From an uncultured Collinsella sp. (lineage in GTDB: Bacteria > Actinomycetota > Coriobacteriia > Coriobacteriales > Coriobacteriaceae), in NCBI GenBank assembly GCA_900553165.1, contig USCN01000119.1, positions 1 through 5,012 on the forward strand: DNA of 5,012 bases, read 5' to 3'. A program made the translations under genes and the position numbers. A model generated the notes under the pieces. It was not told where the DNA came from, searched no databases, and saw nothing but the letters and a program-made list of their open reading frames with translations. This document shows positions 4,791 through 5,012 of the stretch, one piece after another. The first letter of the stretch is position 1. Every line of letters begins with the position of its first letter.

Positions 4791-4841
4791 TCTTGCAGAT
4801 GCAATCGACAACCAATTTGATAGCCGCAGGAGGTCACAGGT

Positions 4842-5012
4842 ATGTGCAATGTTTCGCTCAACGGTACGCACCCGACCGATGCCTCCCTGCGCGTCCTTCG
4901 TGCGCTCGAGGCGGCCGGTCTTGAGGCCTGGTACGTGGGCGGTTGGGTGCGCGACGCCCTGATGGGATGCCCCAGCCACGATGTTGACATGTGTTGCAGC
5001 GGCCTGTGGCAG
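4842..5012 (+). CDS. cca: CCA-adding tRNA nucleotidyltransferase, N-terminal part (cut by window edge)
   Basis: Only the first 57 codons are present and the frame is open to the right edge. Residues 31-38 (YVGGWVRD) match the head-domain signature of class II nucleotidyltransferases (CCA-adding enzyme / poly(A) polymerase family). Asp47 and Asp49 in SHDVDM form the metal-binding D-x-D of the active site. The full enzyme would add or repair the 3'-CCA of tRNAs from CTP and ATP. AGGAGGT (4828-4834), a near-perfect Shine-Dalgarno, lies seven bases before the ATG. It is separated from the kinase gene by a terminator, so it is unlikely to belong to the sugar operon. A poly(A) polymerase or an A-adding or CC-adding enzyme cannot be excluded from this fragment. 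Confidence 0.9.
   Translation, partial: MCNVSLNGTHPTDASLRVLRALEAAGLEAWYVGGWVRDALMGCPSHDVDMCCSGLWQ

Noticed and set aside
3711..4979. Minus-strand open frame of about 422 codons opposite the second kinase gene and cca
   Set aside because: It overlaps two recognisable plus-strand genes and a strong terminator, and has no ribosome site or domain that I recognise.

Overview
The window looks like chromosomal DNA of a high-GC Gram-positive gut actinobacterium, most likely a coriobacterium such as Collinsella or a relative. The coding regions prefer G or C at third codon positions and have purine-rich Shine-Dalgarno sites. The gene set is a phosphotransferase (PTS) core next to PfkB-family sugar-phosphate kinases. 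The genus is an inference from gene content and codon use; no marker gene here settles it.

Layout. Positions 1-446 carry no gene I can support. They contain a striking 152-base nested inverted repeat (158-309, two 42-base arms) and the AT-rich leader of ptsH. Then, all on the plus strand: ptsH (HPr, 447-710), a terminator-like hairpin and a second stem-loop, ptsI (enzyme I, 838-2547), a GC-rich hairpin, a first 1-phosphofructokinase-family gene (2622-3554), a clear intrinsic terminator (3583-3614), a promoter with an inverted repeat, a second 1-phosphofructokinase-family gene (3744-4676), a very strong terminator (4710-4744), another promoter, and the first 57 codons of a CCA-adding tRNA nucleotidyltransferase that runs off the right edge.

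How the genes work together. Enzyme I takes phosphate from PEP and passes it to His15 of HPr, which feeds sugar-specific EII permeases (none lies in the window). Fructose-type PTS permeases deliver fructose-1-phosphate. A FruK-type kinase converts this to fructose-1,6-bisphosphate, so ptsH-ptsI-fruK is a sensible uptake-to-glycolysis unit. The two kinases are clearly paralogous, both 310 residues by the starts chosen, and are separated by a terminator and a new promoter, so they are probably controlled separately. The first copy has lost several residues that the second copy keeps.

The most interesting material is between the genes: the 152-base palindromic element, the succession of RNA hairpins and operator-like repeats before ptsH, ptsI and the second kinase, and the divergence of the first kinase. 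I see no phage, insertion sequence, CRISPR array, tRNA or rRNA.
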